Source: Rhodococcus sp040643435 (GTDB lineage Bacteria > Actinomycetota > Actinomycetes > Mycobacteriales > Mycobacteriaceae). From it: a stretch of DNA of 64,000 nt. A program made the translations under genes and the position numbers. The stretch lies in contig NZ_JBEYUH010000010.1 in the NCBI RefSeq assembly GCF_040643435.1, forward strand, positions 62,001 through 126,000, read 5' to 3'. Numbering within the stretch: position 1 is the stretch's first letter; every line of letters begins with the position of its first letter. Below the pieces are notes generated by a model that did no database searches, was not told where the DNA came from, and saw only the letters and a program-made list of their open reading frames with translations. Shown in pieces: positions 8,033 through 16,031 of the stretch.

Positions 8033-10039
8033 GTGCGATCGGTGACCAGGACACGGGGCCCTCTTCGACCACCGGAGGCCGCCGCCGCGGCGGTCTTCGG
8101 AACGCTGACGGCAGTGCTGTCGGTTGTCGCCGGGCTGATACCGGTCGGTGTCGCTCAGGTGCTCGTCGCGCTTCCCGTGGCCTTCCTCGCTGCCACCGGC
8201 CGCCTCCGCGCGATCGTCGCCGCGACGGTCGCTGCCGGGGTGGTCGCGCTCGTGGCCGGAGGACCGTTCGCCGTCGTCTCCGTCGTCGTCCTCTCCGGTA
8301 TCGGCACGCTCGTCGGCTTCGCCCATCGACGGTGGGGCAATGCTGCGGTCTTCGCGGTACTGGCAGGAGCCGTCCCGGCCGGGCTGGCGCTCGCGGCCGC
8401 CGCCTGCGGACTGTTGCTGCTCTTCGACCAGACCCGGATCCTGCTGCTCGAAGCGCTCGAGACGTCGATGCGCGGGACTCTCCGGGCATTCGAGGCCGCC
8501 GGTGCGGGTGAGCAGTTCGTCGACACCTGGGAACGAACCCTCGAGATCATGGTGCGACTGTGGTGGGTGTGGATCGGCGGTGCCGTCTTCGTCGCCACCG
8601 TCGGTACCGCACTGCTGTGTTTCGGGATCTTCCGCCTGGTAGCGCTGCGCAGTACGTGGGCGACGCGTTCGGTCGACTGGCCGGCGGAGAACCGGTCCGC
8701 CGACCCGGCTCCCTTGCCTGTCGCGTTGCGGCTGGCCGGATACCGATATCCGGGAGCCGACCGCGATGCCCTGTCGGACATCGATCTCACGATCGAACCG
8801 GGAGAGTTCGTCGCGATCGTCGGGGGCAACGGCTCGGGTAAGTCGACACTGGTGCGGTTGCTCGCGGGTCTCGGTCCCACCGCCGGCCTGGTGGACCGGC
8901 CCGGACCTGTCGGGCTCGGACGCCCCGGTGGAACGGCGATGATCTTCCAGCATCCCGAGAGTCAGGTGCTCGGCCGTACGGTCGGCGAGGACCTGCTGTG
9001 GGGGACCGACGACGTCGACGTCGACGAGTTGCTCACCCAGGTCGGTCTCGTAGGGATGGCGGACCGTGCCACGGAGGAGCTGTCCGGCGGCCAATTGCAG
9101 CGACTCGCGCTGGCAGGTGCATTGGCCAGGCGGCCCGCACTGCTCATCGCCGACGAGATCACCGCGATGGTCGATGGGGACAGCCGTGTGGAGCTGATCC
9201 GCCTGCTCGCGAACGTGGCACGGGCAGGCACCGCTGTCGTACTCGTCACCCATCTCGACGACGAAGCCCGCGCTGCCGACCGCATCGTGCACATCGCCGA
9301 CGGCCGGATCGTCCCGCAGGTCGCTCCATCGCCGCTGCCGGAGCCGGTCACGGCGACCGCGCCCGCCTTCCCGCAACCGATCCTCGAACTGCGCGATGTC
9401 ACACACGTCTACGCGGCCGGCACGCCCTGGGCGCATACCGCACTGCGCGAGGTGACGCTGACGATCTGCCGCGGAGAAGGGGTACTGGTGGTCGGGGAGA
9501 ACGGTTCGGGCAAATCCACACTCGCGTGGATCCTTGCGGGACTGACCCGCCCCACCCGCGGAACCGCGGTCCTGCACGACACACCGACCGCCGACCTGCA
9601 CGGAGAGGTCGCGATGGTCTTCCAGCAGGCCCGGCTCCAGCTACAGCGACCCACCGTCGCGCAGGAGATCTCCGAGGTGGCCGGGCTTCCGCACACCGAT
9701 CACGGTTACGTCGCCGCCGTTCTGCACCGCGTGGGCCTTCGTCCGGAGTTGATCGACCGGCCGATCGACCGTCTCAGCGGAGGGGAGATGCGGCGTGTCG
9801 CGATCGCCGCGCAACTTGCTCGCACTCCGCGGGTGCTGGTGCTCGACGAACCACTGGCAGGACTGGATCTGCGTGGCCGCCGCGAGATCGTGTCGATCCT
9901 CGCCCACCTGCGTGCGGTGGAGCACGTGACCGTGGTCGTCATCTCGCACGACCTGCACGGAATGGAAGAAGTGTGTTCACGCACCGTGGTGCTCGAAGAG
10001 GGACGGATCGTGGAACAGTCGGGAGCGGTGACCGCATGA
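8033..10039 (+). CDS. ECF transporter fusion: S-like membrane domain plus two EcfA ATPase domains
   Basis: This 668-residue protein fuses three modules. Residues 1 to about 210 are hydrophobic (about 5-6 spans) and resemble a substrate-binding S component. Residues about 230-430 are the first CbiO/EcfA ATPase (Walker A GGNGSGKST, signature LSGGQLQR, Walker B LLIADEIT). Residues about 450-668 are the second (GENGSGKST, LSGGEMRR, LVLDEPLAGLD). The layout matches M. tuberculosis Rv2326c, and the next gene matches Rv2325c. Together they should form a vitamin or metal importer energised by the ATPase pair. The start is a GTG 19 nt after dinB. In the first ATPase the usual Pro after the Walker B Glu is Ile. 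The substrate is unknown. Confidence 0.85.
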   Translation: MRSVTRTRGPLRPPEAAAAAVFGTLTAVLSVVAGLIPVGVAQVLVALPVAFLAATGRLRAIVAATVAAGVVALVAGGPFAVVSVVVLSGIGTLVGFAHRRWGNAAVFAVLAGAVPAGLALAAAACGLLLLFDQTRILLLEALETSMRGTLRAFEAAGAGEQFVDTWERTLEIMVRLWWVWIGGAVFVATVGTALLCFGIFRLVALRSTWATRSVDWPAENRSADPAPLPVALRLAGYRYPGADRDALSDIDLTIEPGEFVAIVGGNGSGKSTLVRLLAGLGPTAGLVDRPGPVGLGRPGGTAMIFQHPESQVLGRTVGEDLLWGTDDVDVDELLTQVGLVGMADRATEELSGGQLQRLALAGALARRPALLIADEITAMVDGDSRVELIRLLANVARAGTAVVLVTHLDDEARAADRIVHIADGRIVPQVAPSPLPEPVTATAPAFPQPILELRDVTHVYAAGTPWAHTALREVTLTICRGEGVLVVGENGSGKSTLAWILAGLTRPTRGTAVLHDTPTADLHGEVAMVFQQARLQLQRPTVAQEISEVAGLPHTDHGYVAAVLHRVGLRPELIDRPIDRLSGGEMRRVAIAAQLARTPRVLVLDEPLAGLDLRGRREIVSILAHLRAVEHVTVVVISHDLHGMEEVCSRTVVLEEGRIVEQSGAVTA

Positions 10040-10785
10040 TTCGCACTCGGAGCCGGCCGAGGCGCCCGCTCATCCTCCTGAGACCCGTACCACGGGAGAC
10101 ACCCCTGCACCGCGTGTGGGCCGGCACGAAGGTCGTCTCGGCGGCGGCGTTGTCGGTGGCGGTGAGTTTCGCTCCGAGTTGGACCGGGTTCGGCATCCTG
10201 TTCGCTGTTCTGGTGGTCGGGGTGCTGGTTGCACGTGTCCCTCGCGGTGCGGTACCGACGATTCCGTGGTGGGTGTTCGCATTCGTCGCCGCCGGTGCGG
10301 TACTCAACGCGGCGGGAGGAGGGATCGTCGCCTATGTCCGGGCGATCCTGCTGGGAGTGGGGCTGCTGGTTCTCGCCTCGCTCGTCGGGTGGACGACGCG
10401 ACTGTCCGACCTCGTGGATGCTCTGCCGGTCCTGTTCGCGCCGCTGCGGCTGCTGCGATTGCCCGTGGACGAATGGGTGACGGTCTGCGCGCTGGCGCTG
10501 CGGGTGCTGCCGACTGCTCGCGCCGAGATGCGCGTGCTGTTCGCTGCTCGCAAGGTCCGCGGCCGGCCCGGCCTCCGCAACCCGGCGGGTTGGTGGCACG
10601 AGGTGATCGATTCGGCCGGTGCGGTGGTGTCGGTATCGATGCGGCAGATCCGCGACCTCGGCGACGCCTTGTCGGTGCGTGGCCCGCGATCGGCTGCTCG
10701 CCCGCCGCTGCGACTGCGTCTCGGTGACGTGGTCACCGTGCTGGTCGTGGCGGGCGCGTGCACCGCGATGGTCCTCTGGGGGTGA
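10036..10785 (+). CDS. ECF transporter transmembrane component (EcfT/CbiQ family)
   Basis: This 249-residue membrane protein is the scaffold subunit of the ECF transporter. About five hydrophobic segments are followed by a cytoplasmic coupling region with the two short Ala-Arg-Gly-type motifs that dock into the ATPases (ARKVRG and LSVRGPR, about residues 172-220). The ATG overlaps the stop of the ATPase fusion (ATGA), so the two are made together. The partner orthologue in M. tuberculosis is Rv2325c. The gene ends 4 bp from the convergent DedA gene, with no terminator between them. Confidence 0.85.
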   Translation: MIRTRSRPRRPLILLRPVPRETPLHRVWAGTKVVSAAALSVAVSFAPSWTGFGILFAVLVVGVLVARVPRGAVPTIPWWVFAFVAAGAVLNAAGGGIVAYVRAILLGVGLLVLASLVGWTTRLSDLVDALPVLFAPLRLLRLPVDEWVTVCALALRVLPTARAEMRVLFAARKVRGRPGLRNPAGWWHEVIDSAGAVVSVSMRQIRDLGDALSVRGPRSAARPPLRLRLGDVVTVLVVAGACTAMVLWG

Positions 10786-10789
10786 TCTC

Positions 10790-11440
10790 TCAGTTGTGGT
10801 CTTTCGCGCGCACGCGGGAGCGAATGCGACGCACCAACCCGTAGCCGATCACGCCGACGACGACGGCGAGCACTACGTACTGCAGCACCTCGGCATACGG
10901 TTCGACAGCACTCCAGTTCTCCCCGAGTTGGTAGCCGGCCAACACGAAGATCGAGTTCCAGATGAGGCTGCCGGCGGTGGTGAAGGCGAGGAACTGCCAG
11001 GTCGGCATCTGTGTGACACCGGCGGGGATGGAGATGAGACTTCGGAAGACGGGCACCATCCGCCCGAAGAAGACCGCCTTGCGGCCGTGCCGATGGAACC
11101 AGTCGGTCGAACGTTCGAGGTCCTCGACATCGACGAGCGGCAACTTCCTGACGACCGTGCGGATTCGGTCCTCACCCACCCATCGGCCGATCGAGTACAG
11201 GCCGAGCGCGCCGACCACCGATCCGAGGGTTGTCCAGAACAATGCCCCGAACAGAGTGAAGCTACCGAGGCTTGCGGCGAACCCGGCGAGCGGCAGGATC
11301 ACCTCGCTCGGGAGCGGCGGGAAGAAGTTCTCGAGGGCGATTGCGATACCGGCACCGAGACCGCCGAGACGGTCCATCAGATCGAGTGCCCATCCTGCGA
11401 GACCGTCGGTGGGCGCTGACTGAGAATCCGCAACACTCAT
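10790..11440 (-). CDS. DedA family membrane protein
   Basis: The 216-residue inner-membrane protein belongs to the DedA/SNARE-associated family, now linked to lipid flipping and membrane homeostasis. Family landmarks are ENFFPPLPSEVILPLAG near the N-terminus (re-entrant helix with an essential acidic residue) and GRMVPVFRSLISIPAG in the middle (conserved Arg). The ATG at 11440 is preceded by a weak GGTGG; the frame extends to 11566, but that part shows no DedA similarity. It is convergent with the EcfT gene. Confidence 0.88.
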   Translation of the reverse strand: MSVADSQSAPTDGLAGWALDLMDRLGGLGAGIAIALENFFPPLPSEVILPLAGFAASLGSFTLFGALFWTTLGSVVGALGLYSIGRWVGEDRIRTVVRKLPLVDVEDLERSTDWFHRHGRKAVFFGRMVPVFRSLISIPAGVTQMPTWQFLAFTTAGSLIWNSIFVLAGYQLGENWSAVEPYAEVLQYVVLAVVVGVIGYGLVRRIRSRVRAKDHN

Positions 11441-11579
11441 CCACCAGACGTTACCGACGCGCGGCGGAGGCTTCCGCTTGCACGGATCGAAGCCGTACGG
11501 ACCGGACCGGCCGAGCGGGGTGATGGCGAGTACTGTTCGCCTTCCATCGGAGGGCCGGTCCCGCACGGAGAGTTCCGGC

Positions 11580-11846
11580 GACGTTCGTTGTCGTCGCGGA
11601 CAACCCGAAGCCCGGGGCCTGCGTTGCCGGTGCGGGAGCCGTAGCTGCGACCGGGCGAGATGCCGATCACAGTGTGCCGGTGGTCACATGCAAACAGAGA
11701 CCGCCTGGCGGAACGGGGCGCCACCACCCCGGGGGTGAGCCCTGTATCTTCACGAGTCGACGCACACAACCGATACCCTTCTCGCGGATTACGCCGAATG
11801 CTGCACGTTCGGTGTCGTCCGCCGCAATTCGAAGCGAGGCCTCATG
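11580..11846 (+). pseudogene. Decayed copy of the NADPH-dependent FMN reductase
   Basis: This stretch before the second flavin reductase is the remains of a gene like the one at 4088. At 11583-11650 the frame reads FVVVADNPKPGACVAGAGAVAAT, against VTVVAGNPKPGSRTLDAATLLAT in the intact gene. At about 11741-11800 another frame reads LYLHESTHTTDT then LLADYAE, against LYLLDSTYTTDTRIAEYAE. The first frame then ends IRSEAS and a stop that overlaps the next ATG, just as the intact gene ends IRTEAS. Roughly the middle 110 residues are missing, a frameshift separates the two ends, and no start codon is preserved. The gene order and ATGA junction are still those of the 4088-5085 pair, so this is a duplicated module that lost one partner. 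Confidence 0.8.
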
Positions 11847-12326
11847 ACCACTCTCGACGGACTCTCTCTGCGGCAGGCCTTCGCGCATGTGCCCTCCGGT
11901 GTGGTCGCGATCTGCGCCGAGGTGGACGGGGAGCGGATCGGGATGGCCGCGAGCACCTTCGTGCCCGTCTCGCTCGAACCGCCGCTCGTGGCCTTCTGTG
12001 TGCAGAACACGTCGACCACGTGGCCGCGTCTGTCGTCCCTCCCGCATCTCGGCATCAGTGTGCTGAGCGAGGAGCACGACGGCGCGGCGCGGGTTCTCGC
12101 TGCGAAGAACGGCGACCGCTTCGCCGGTATCGACATCGAGACCCGTGAGGGCGGCGCCCTGTTCGTCTCGGGCACGAGCGTACGGATGGATGTGACCGTC
12201 GAGCAGGAGGTACCGGCGGGCGATCACGCGATCGTCGTGCTGAAGATCAACGAGCTGCTCACCGACGCCGACGTCGAGCCCATCGTCTTCCACCGCAGCT
12301 CGTTCCGCCGCCTGCTCGCGTCCTGA
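11844..12326 (+). CDS. Flavin reductase (paralogue of the gene at 4588)
   Basis: This 160-residue split-barrel flavin reductase is closely similar to the product at 4588. Stretches such as AFAHVPSGVVAICA, CVQNTSTTWP, AARVLAAKNGDRFAGI and EPIVFHRSSFRRL are identical, and by eye about three quarters of all positions match. All FMN-contact segments are kept, so it should be active. It likely passes reduced flavin to an oxygenase elsewhere in the genome. The ATG has GCGAGGC upstream and overlaps the stop of the eroded FMN reductase frame. Conservation here, against decay next door, suggests selection for this reductase alone. Confidence 0.85.
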   Translation: MTTLDGLSLRQAFAHVPSGVVAICAEVDGERIGMAASTFVPVSLEPPLVAFCVQNTSTTWPRLSSLPHLGISVLSEEHDGAARVLAAKNGDRFAGIDIETREGGALFVSGTSVRMDVTVEQEVPAGDHAIVVLKINELLTDADVEPIVFHRSSFRRLLAS

Positions 12327-12339
12327 GCGACCGGGCAGA

Positions 12340-13944
12340 CTACGGCGGCGATGCTCCGGCCGGCCGGCGGGGCAGTCGGCCGGTGCCGAACAGGGCCGCG
12401 ATCGCGAGCAGGGCGGTCACGGCGAACGCGACACGCAGCGCTTCGAGCCGGGCATCGGCGTTGACCGAGATGAGCGCATCTGCTGTGGCCGGGTCGACCC
12501 CGGCGTTGCCCAGCTCGGACTGTAGCTGAGTCGTGGAGAGGAACGGGACACCGTCGGCCAGTTCGGTGGTCGCCTGCTGCTGTACTGCAGGGGGGACACC
12601 GGGGTTGTTCTCGATCCCGGCGACGACCGACGACGTGAGGGTCGCGATCAGGATCGATCCGACCAGAGCGGTGCCCAGTGACGCACCGAGATTGGTCGCG
12701 GTGTTCTGCAAACCGCCGACCTCGGCGCTCTCCGAGTCGGGCACGGACGAAACCGTGAGCGCACCGAGTTGTGAAGCCAGCGCTCCGAGGCCGAGTCCCA
12801 TGAGCAACATGGGGATCGCCACCACGGCCGCCTCGGCGCCCGGGTCCATGCCGGCGACGAGGATCAGGATTCCGAGGATCATCGAGGCCAGTCCCGAGCG
12901 CACCACCCGCCGAGGATCGGCGTGCGGCCGTAGCTTCGGAATCACCGTTGCGGCCAAGACGAGCGCGATCGACAGCGGCAGGATGCGCACTCCCGTCTCG
13001 ATCGCGCTGAGTTCGAGCACGACAGACAGGAACAGCGGGACGGAGAAGAACACGCCGGCCTGAACGGCGAACTGTGCGAAGAACATCGTCAGGCCGCCGA
13101 CCAGTTGCCTGTTGGCGAACAGTTCCGGATCGACCAGGGGGGTACGCCCTCTGCCCTGGAGAGCGCTCTGCCATCGCGCGAAGGCGTAGAGCACCAGCAA
13201 GCCCGCGACGAGCAACCAGACGACCGGGGACAGGCCCAGTACGGCAGGTCCGTTCGGTTCGGCCTGCACCCAGCCCCACTCACTCGATCGCAGGACACCG
13301 TAGACGATCGAGCCCAATCCGAGTACCGACAATGCCGAGCCCACGAGGTCGAGGTGGACCCGTTGGGGAGGGACGTCTTCGACGCGGCGCAGCACGAGCA
13401 GGATCAGCACCACGAGAACGACCTCGCCGAAGAAGACGTAGCGCCACGACGCGTAGGTGGTGACGGCGCCGCCCAGCAGCGGACCTACGGCGACTGCCGA
13501 AGCGCCGGCCGCCGCGACCAGACCGTAGGCTGCCGACCGTCGCTCGGGAGCGAAGTTGGCCGCGACGAGGGAGACGATCGCCGGCATGATCAGGGCGGCG
13601 CCGACACCTTCGAGCAACGACCAGCCCAACAGGAGGACCGTGAGATTCGGGGCCAGCCCCGTGGTGAACGAGCCGATACCGTAGATCACCAGTCCGATTC
13701 CGAATGCGCGCCGTCGGCCGAGGATCGTCCCGACCTTCCCGCCCGTGATCATCAGCGACGCCATCACCAGTGTGTACAGGGTGATCGCGGTCTGAATACC
13801 GGTGATCGTGGTGTCCACGTCCTGCGCGACCGTCGCCATCGACACGTTCATCACCGAACTGTCGAGGGTCATCAGGAACTGCCCCGACGCCAGCACGCCG
13901 AGCACCAGCGTCGAACCGGAACGGACCTCCGATTGCGACGACAC
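12340..13944 (-). CDS. MFS transporter, DHA2 family (14-span drug efflux type)
   Basis: This 534-residue proton-driven exporter is of the EmrB/QacA type. It shows motif D1 (LDSSVMNVSMATV), motif A (GGKVGTILGRRRAFG) and about 14 hydrophobic spans, and it has the usual length for the family. It is expected in the cytoplasmic membrane, exporting drugs or lipophilic metabolites. The start is a GTG. An ATG with a better ribosome site (GAGGAG) lies 87 nt upstream in the same frame, but an in-frame TGA separates them (see the leader entry). No regulator gene is adjacent. A palindrome at 14141-14154 could be an operator. Confidence 0.88.
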   Translation of the reverse strand: MSSQSEVRSGSTLVLGVLASGQFLMTLDSSVMNVSMATVAQDVDTTITGIQTAITLYTLVMASLMITGGKVGTILGRRRAFGIGLVIYGIGSFTTGLAPNLTVLLLGWSLLEGVGAALIMPAIVSLVAANFAPERRSAAYGLVAAAGASAVAVGPLLGGAVTTYASWRYVFFGEVVLVVLILLVLRRVEDVPPQRVHLDLVGSALSVLGLGSIVYGVLRSSEWGWVQAEPNGPAVLGLSPVVWLLVAGLLVLYAFARWQSALQGRGRTPLVDPELFANRQLVGGLTMFFAQFAVQAGVFFSVPLFLSVVLELSAIETGVRILPLSIALVLAATVIPKLRPHADPRRVVRSGLASMILGILILVAGMDPGAEAAVVAIPMLLMGLGLGALASQLGALTVSSVPDSESAEVGGLQNTATNLGASLGTALVGSILIATLTSSVVAGIENNPGVPPAVQQQATTELADGVPFLSTTQLQSELGNAGVDPATADALISVNADARLEALRVAFAVTALLAIAALFGTGRLPRRPAGASPP

Positions 13945-13962
13945 CTCTCCGCGTCCCCGTGC

Positions 13963-14031
13963 TCAGGCCGATGGGAACGGCCGAGAATGCCCGATGTCGT
14001 TGCCGTCTCGCATCGTTCTCTGCTGCAACAT
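13963..14031 (-). CDS. Possible 22-residue leader peptide upstream of the DHA2 transporter
   Basis: ATG at 14031 follows a strong GAGGAG at 6-nt spacing. It reads MLQQRTMRDGNDIGHSRPFP and two more residues, then stops at TGA 18 nt before the transporter GTG and in the same frame. It may be a regulatory upstream ORF, or the original transporter start cut by a nonsense mutation. The transporter N-terminus without it has a normal length for the family, which favours the first reading. Confidence 0.3.
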   Translation of the reverse strand: MLQQRTMRDGNDIGHSRPFPSA

Positions 14032-14140
14032 GTCTCACTCCTCGCGTTCGAACGTCACGAGCACGTCTCCGGTGTCACCGCTGCTGCGCAGGTTCGTCGA
14101 GAAGCGTCTCGGGCCTGCCGCCGAGCATTCCCTCAGGAAG

Positions 14141-14154
14141 TCACTTGTGAGTGA
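14141..14154. promoter_or_regulatory. Palindrome TCACT-TGTG-AGTGA, candidate operator
   Basis: A perfect 5-bp inverted repeat with 4-nt spacer lies in the otherwise featureless 200 bp between the DHA2 transporter and the PPOX gene. Its size and symmetry fit a TetR- or MarR-type site acting on the transporter promoter. No regulator is encoded next to it. Confidence 0.35.
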
Positions 14155-14239
14155 ATACGCCTCCAGCCTACGGTCGTCTCGTCCGGATCTCCCCGATCTC
14201 CGCGATTCTGTCCCGTGGGGATCTCGATGCGGCGCGGGA

Positions 14240-14668
14240 TCAGCGTGTGGCGCCGTAGAAGCGGGAGACAGCCACACGCAACAGCAACCTGCGATCGGCG
14301 ACCATCGCGGCACGGAAGTCGTCCCAGTCCGGATGCTCACCCTGCACGGCCCGGTACAGCGCCACAAGCTGTTCGACGGTGTCGTCGTGCGGATCCGCTG
14401 CCACCGTCGACAATTCGGCCTCACCCTCCGCGACGGCATAGGACCACTTGTCGCCGGATTCGACGAACAGGCTCACACGCGGGTCGCGTCGTATGTTGCG
14501 CGTCTTGGCTCGGTCGTCGGTGACGGAGACGAAGAACGTACGGGTGTCGGGCTCGTACCGATAGGTGATGTTCGACAGTTGTGGTCGTCCGTCGCGTTTG
14601 AGCGTCACGAGAGTTGCGACACCGGTGGGCGCGAACAATGCTTCGAGTGCGGTCTCGTCGGCCGGCAT
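14240..14668 (-). CDS. PPOX-class (pyridoxamine-oxidase-like) F420/FMN-dependent oxidoreductase
   Basis: The 142-residue protein has the split-barrel pattern of Rv1155-type PPOX proteins: LVTLKRDGRPQLSNITYRY, then VSVTDDRAKTRNIRRDPRVSLFV, then a C-terminal region ending VAVSRFYGATR. In actinobacteria many of these bind F420 rather than FMN and reduce small electrophiles. The ATG at 14668 begins the conserved part. The further upstream start at 14737 would overlap the divergent gene and adds no similarity. The cofactor cannot be settled from sequence. Confidence 0.8.
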   Translation of the reverse strand: MPADETALEALFAPTGVATLVTLKRDGRPQLSNITYRYEPDTRTFFVSVTDDRAKTRNIRRDPRVSLFVESGDKWSYAVAEGEAELSTVAADPHDDTVEQLVALYRAVQGEHPDWDDFRAAMVADRRLLLRVAVSRFYGATR

Positions 14669-14735
14669 GGTGCTCAGATTACGGGCGGCGGTGCAGAATC
14701 GGTGCGGATATCGGGCCGAATACGGAGGGCAGCGC

Positions 14736-15515
14736 ATGCTGGACTACGCGCGTTACTGCGGAGAGATCGTCGCGCAGACGGAACTGCTGGTCGCATCTCT
14801 GACCGGGCAGGACACGACCACGCCGGTGCCGTCGTGCCCCGGATGGAATGTCGGTCAACTCGTCCGGCACGTCGGCTACGGCCACCGGTGGGCTACCGAG
14901 GCGGTCCGCGGGCGCGGGGCCATGCCCCGCACCGATCGTGCGATGCGGGAGTTGTCTGGCTACGCCGCGGAGACGCCGGACGAGCTGATTCCGTGGTTGC
15001 GGGAGGGTGCGCGGGAACTCGACACCGCGCTGCGGGAGGTCGGCCCGAACATCCGGGTGTGGACGCCGATCCCCGGAGGCAGGAAGACCCCGGGCTTCTT
15101 CGGTAGGCGGTTCACTCACGAGACTGTGGTTCACCGTGCCGATGCTGCGCTGGCGCTGGGCACGCCGTTCGAGGTGGCACACGACCTTGCGGTCGACAAC
15201 ATCGACGAGTGGTTCGTGCTGGCGGAGGTCGTGTGGCCGAGACGTGACGTGGAACGGCATCGCGCGCTGCACGGACCGAACAGGACACTGCATTTCCATG
15301 CGACGGACACGTCGGCGGAGTGGGTCGTGGACCTGACCGGAGAAGAATTCGTGTGGCGACATGCGCACGAGAAGAGCGCGGTCGCGGTGCGCGGACCCCT
15401 GACGGATCTGCTTCTGGTGCTCTACCGCCGGCGTCCGGTGGAGGCAGCTGGCGTGGAGGTCTTCGGTGACGCCGATTTCCTGGCATCGTGGCTCGAGGTC
15501 AGTGGCTTCGGGTAA
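14736..15515 (+). CDS. Maleylpyruvate isomerase family, mycothiol-dependent enzyme
   Basis: The 259-residue protein has the two-domain layout of mycothiol-dependent maleylpyruvate isomerase relatives: an N-terminal DinB-like four-helix bundle (VPSCPGWNVGQLVRHVGYGHRW supplies the first metal-binding His; ETVVHRADAALA supplies the others) and a C-terminal MDMPI_C domain. Such proteins use mycothiol as a thiol cofactor in place of glutathione. GGAGGG lies 7 nt before the ATG. It is divergent from the PPOX gene. The substrate is unknown. Two more MDMPI-type genes lie at 16901 and 55639. Confidence 0.78.
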   Translation: MLDYARYCGEIVAQTELLVASLTGQDTTTPVPSCPGWNVGQLVRHVGYGHRWATEAVRGRGAMPRTDRAMRELSGYAAETPDELIPWLREGARELDTALREVGPNIRVWTPIPGGRKTPGFFGRRFTHETVVHRADAALALGTPFEVAHDLAVDNIDEWFVLAEVVWPRRDVERHRALHGPNRTLHFHATDTSAEWVVDLTGEEFVWRHAHEKSAVAVRGPLTDLLLVLYRRRPVEAAGVEVFGDADFLASWLEVSGFG

Positions 15516-15529
15516 CCGCACCGCGGCGG

Positions 15530-15575
15530 CATCCGGTGGCCGCAAGGCGGGCGGGTGCGGCGCGGCCACCGGATG
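15530..15575. terminator. Bidirectional terminator hairpin
   Basis: A perfect 14-bp inverted repeat (CATCCGGTGGCCGC / GCGGCCACCGGATG) with an 18-nt loop lies between two convergent genes, 15 nt after the MDMPI gene stop. It should end transcripts from both sides. Confidence 0.65.
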
Positions 15576-15609
15576 TGTCTCAGAGCGACCGAATGTGTCT
15601 CAGAGCGAC
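15570..15609. repeat. Two tandem 20-bp repeats over a stop codon
   Basis: CGGATGTGTCTCAGAGCGAC is followed at once by CGAATGTGTCTCAGAGCGAC, one mismatch in 20. The second unit contains the stop codon of the minus-strand gene at 15600, and the first overlaps the right arm of the terminator hairpin. It looks like a slippage duplication. Confidence 0.8.
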
Positions 15610-15875
15610 AGGCGCGCGGCGGAGTACGCGTGACGGATCGCGTCGAGTGCACTGGTGCAGGGGATGTGCGCTTCGCGCAGCGAGTGGATCACCTCGGCGG
15701 TCGATCCGGTCTGCTCGAAGGCACTACCGGCGGCGACGGCCCAAGCGACTTCGCCAGGCTCGAAAGTGCGAGTGGGTTTCCATCCTCGCTGAGGTGCGAG
15801 TTCGCGCAGCGTGCTCCAGTGCGCCACTTCGTCCGCATCCGGGCGTCCGATGAACAGTAGACGGTCGTGTCCCAC
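15600..15875 (-). CDS. Conserved-looking hypothetical protein, 91 residues
   Basis: I do not recognise a family. The frame has normal actinobacterial codon bias and encodes a soluble, slightly basic protein with no signal peptide or membrane span (GHDRLLFIGRPDADEVAHW near the N-terminus; a repeated Ala-rich helix toward the C-terminus). GTG at 15875 is preferred over the TTG two codons upstream because AAGGGG lies 6 nt before the GTG. A TTG start would leave almost no spacing. It is convergent with the MDMPI gene and flanked upstream by an AT-rich promoter-like region (15882-15980). Confidence 0.5.
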   Translation of the reverse strand: MGHDRLLFIGRPDADEVAHWSTLRELAPQRGWKPTRTFEPGEVAWAVAAGSAFEQTGSTAEVIHSLREAHIPCTSALDAIRHAYSAARLSL

Positions 15876-16031
15876 GATCAACCCCTTTGTCCTTCGTCGT
15901 GCTTCGACAGGTAAGTCGTGTGTTCTGTGTGGTTCGTTACATCTACCTGATCGCGGACGGTTATAGGCTTATGACACGCCACCATGTGGTAGCGGCATCT
16001 CGATGCGTCGAGACCGCCTGTGGCAAGACGG

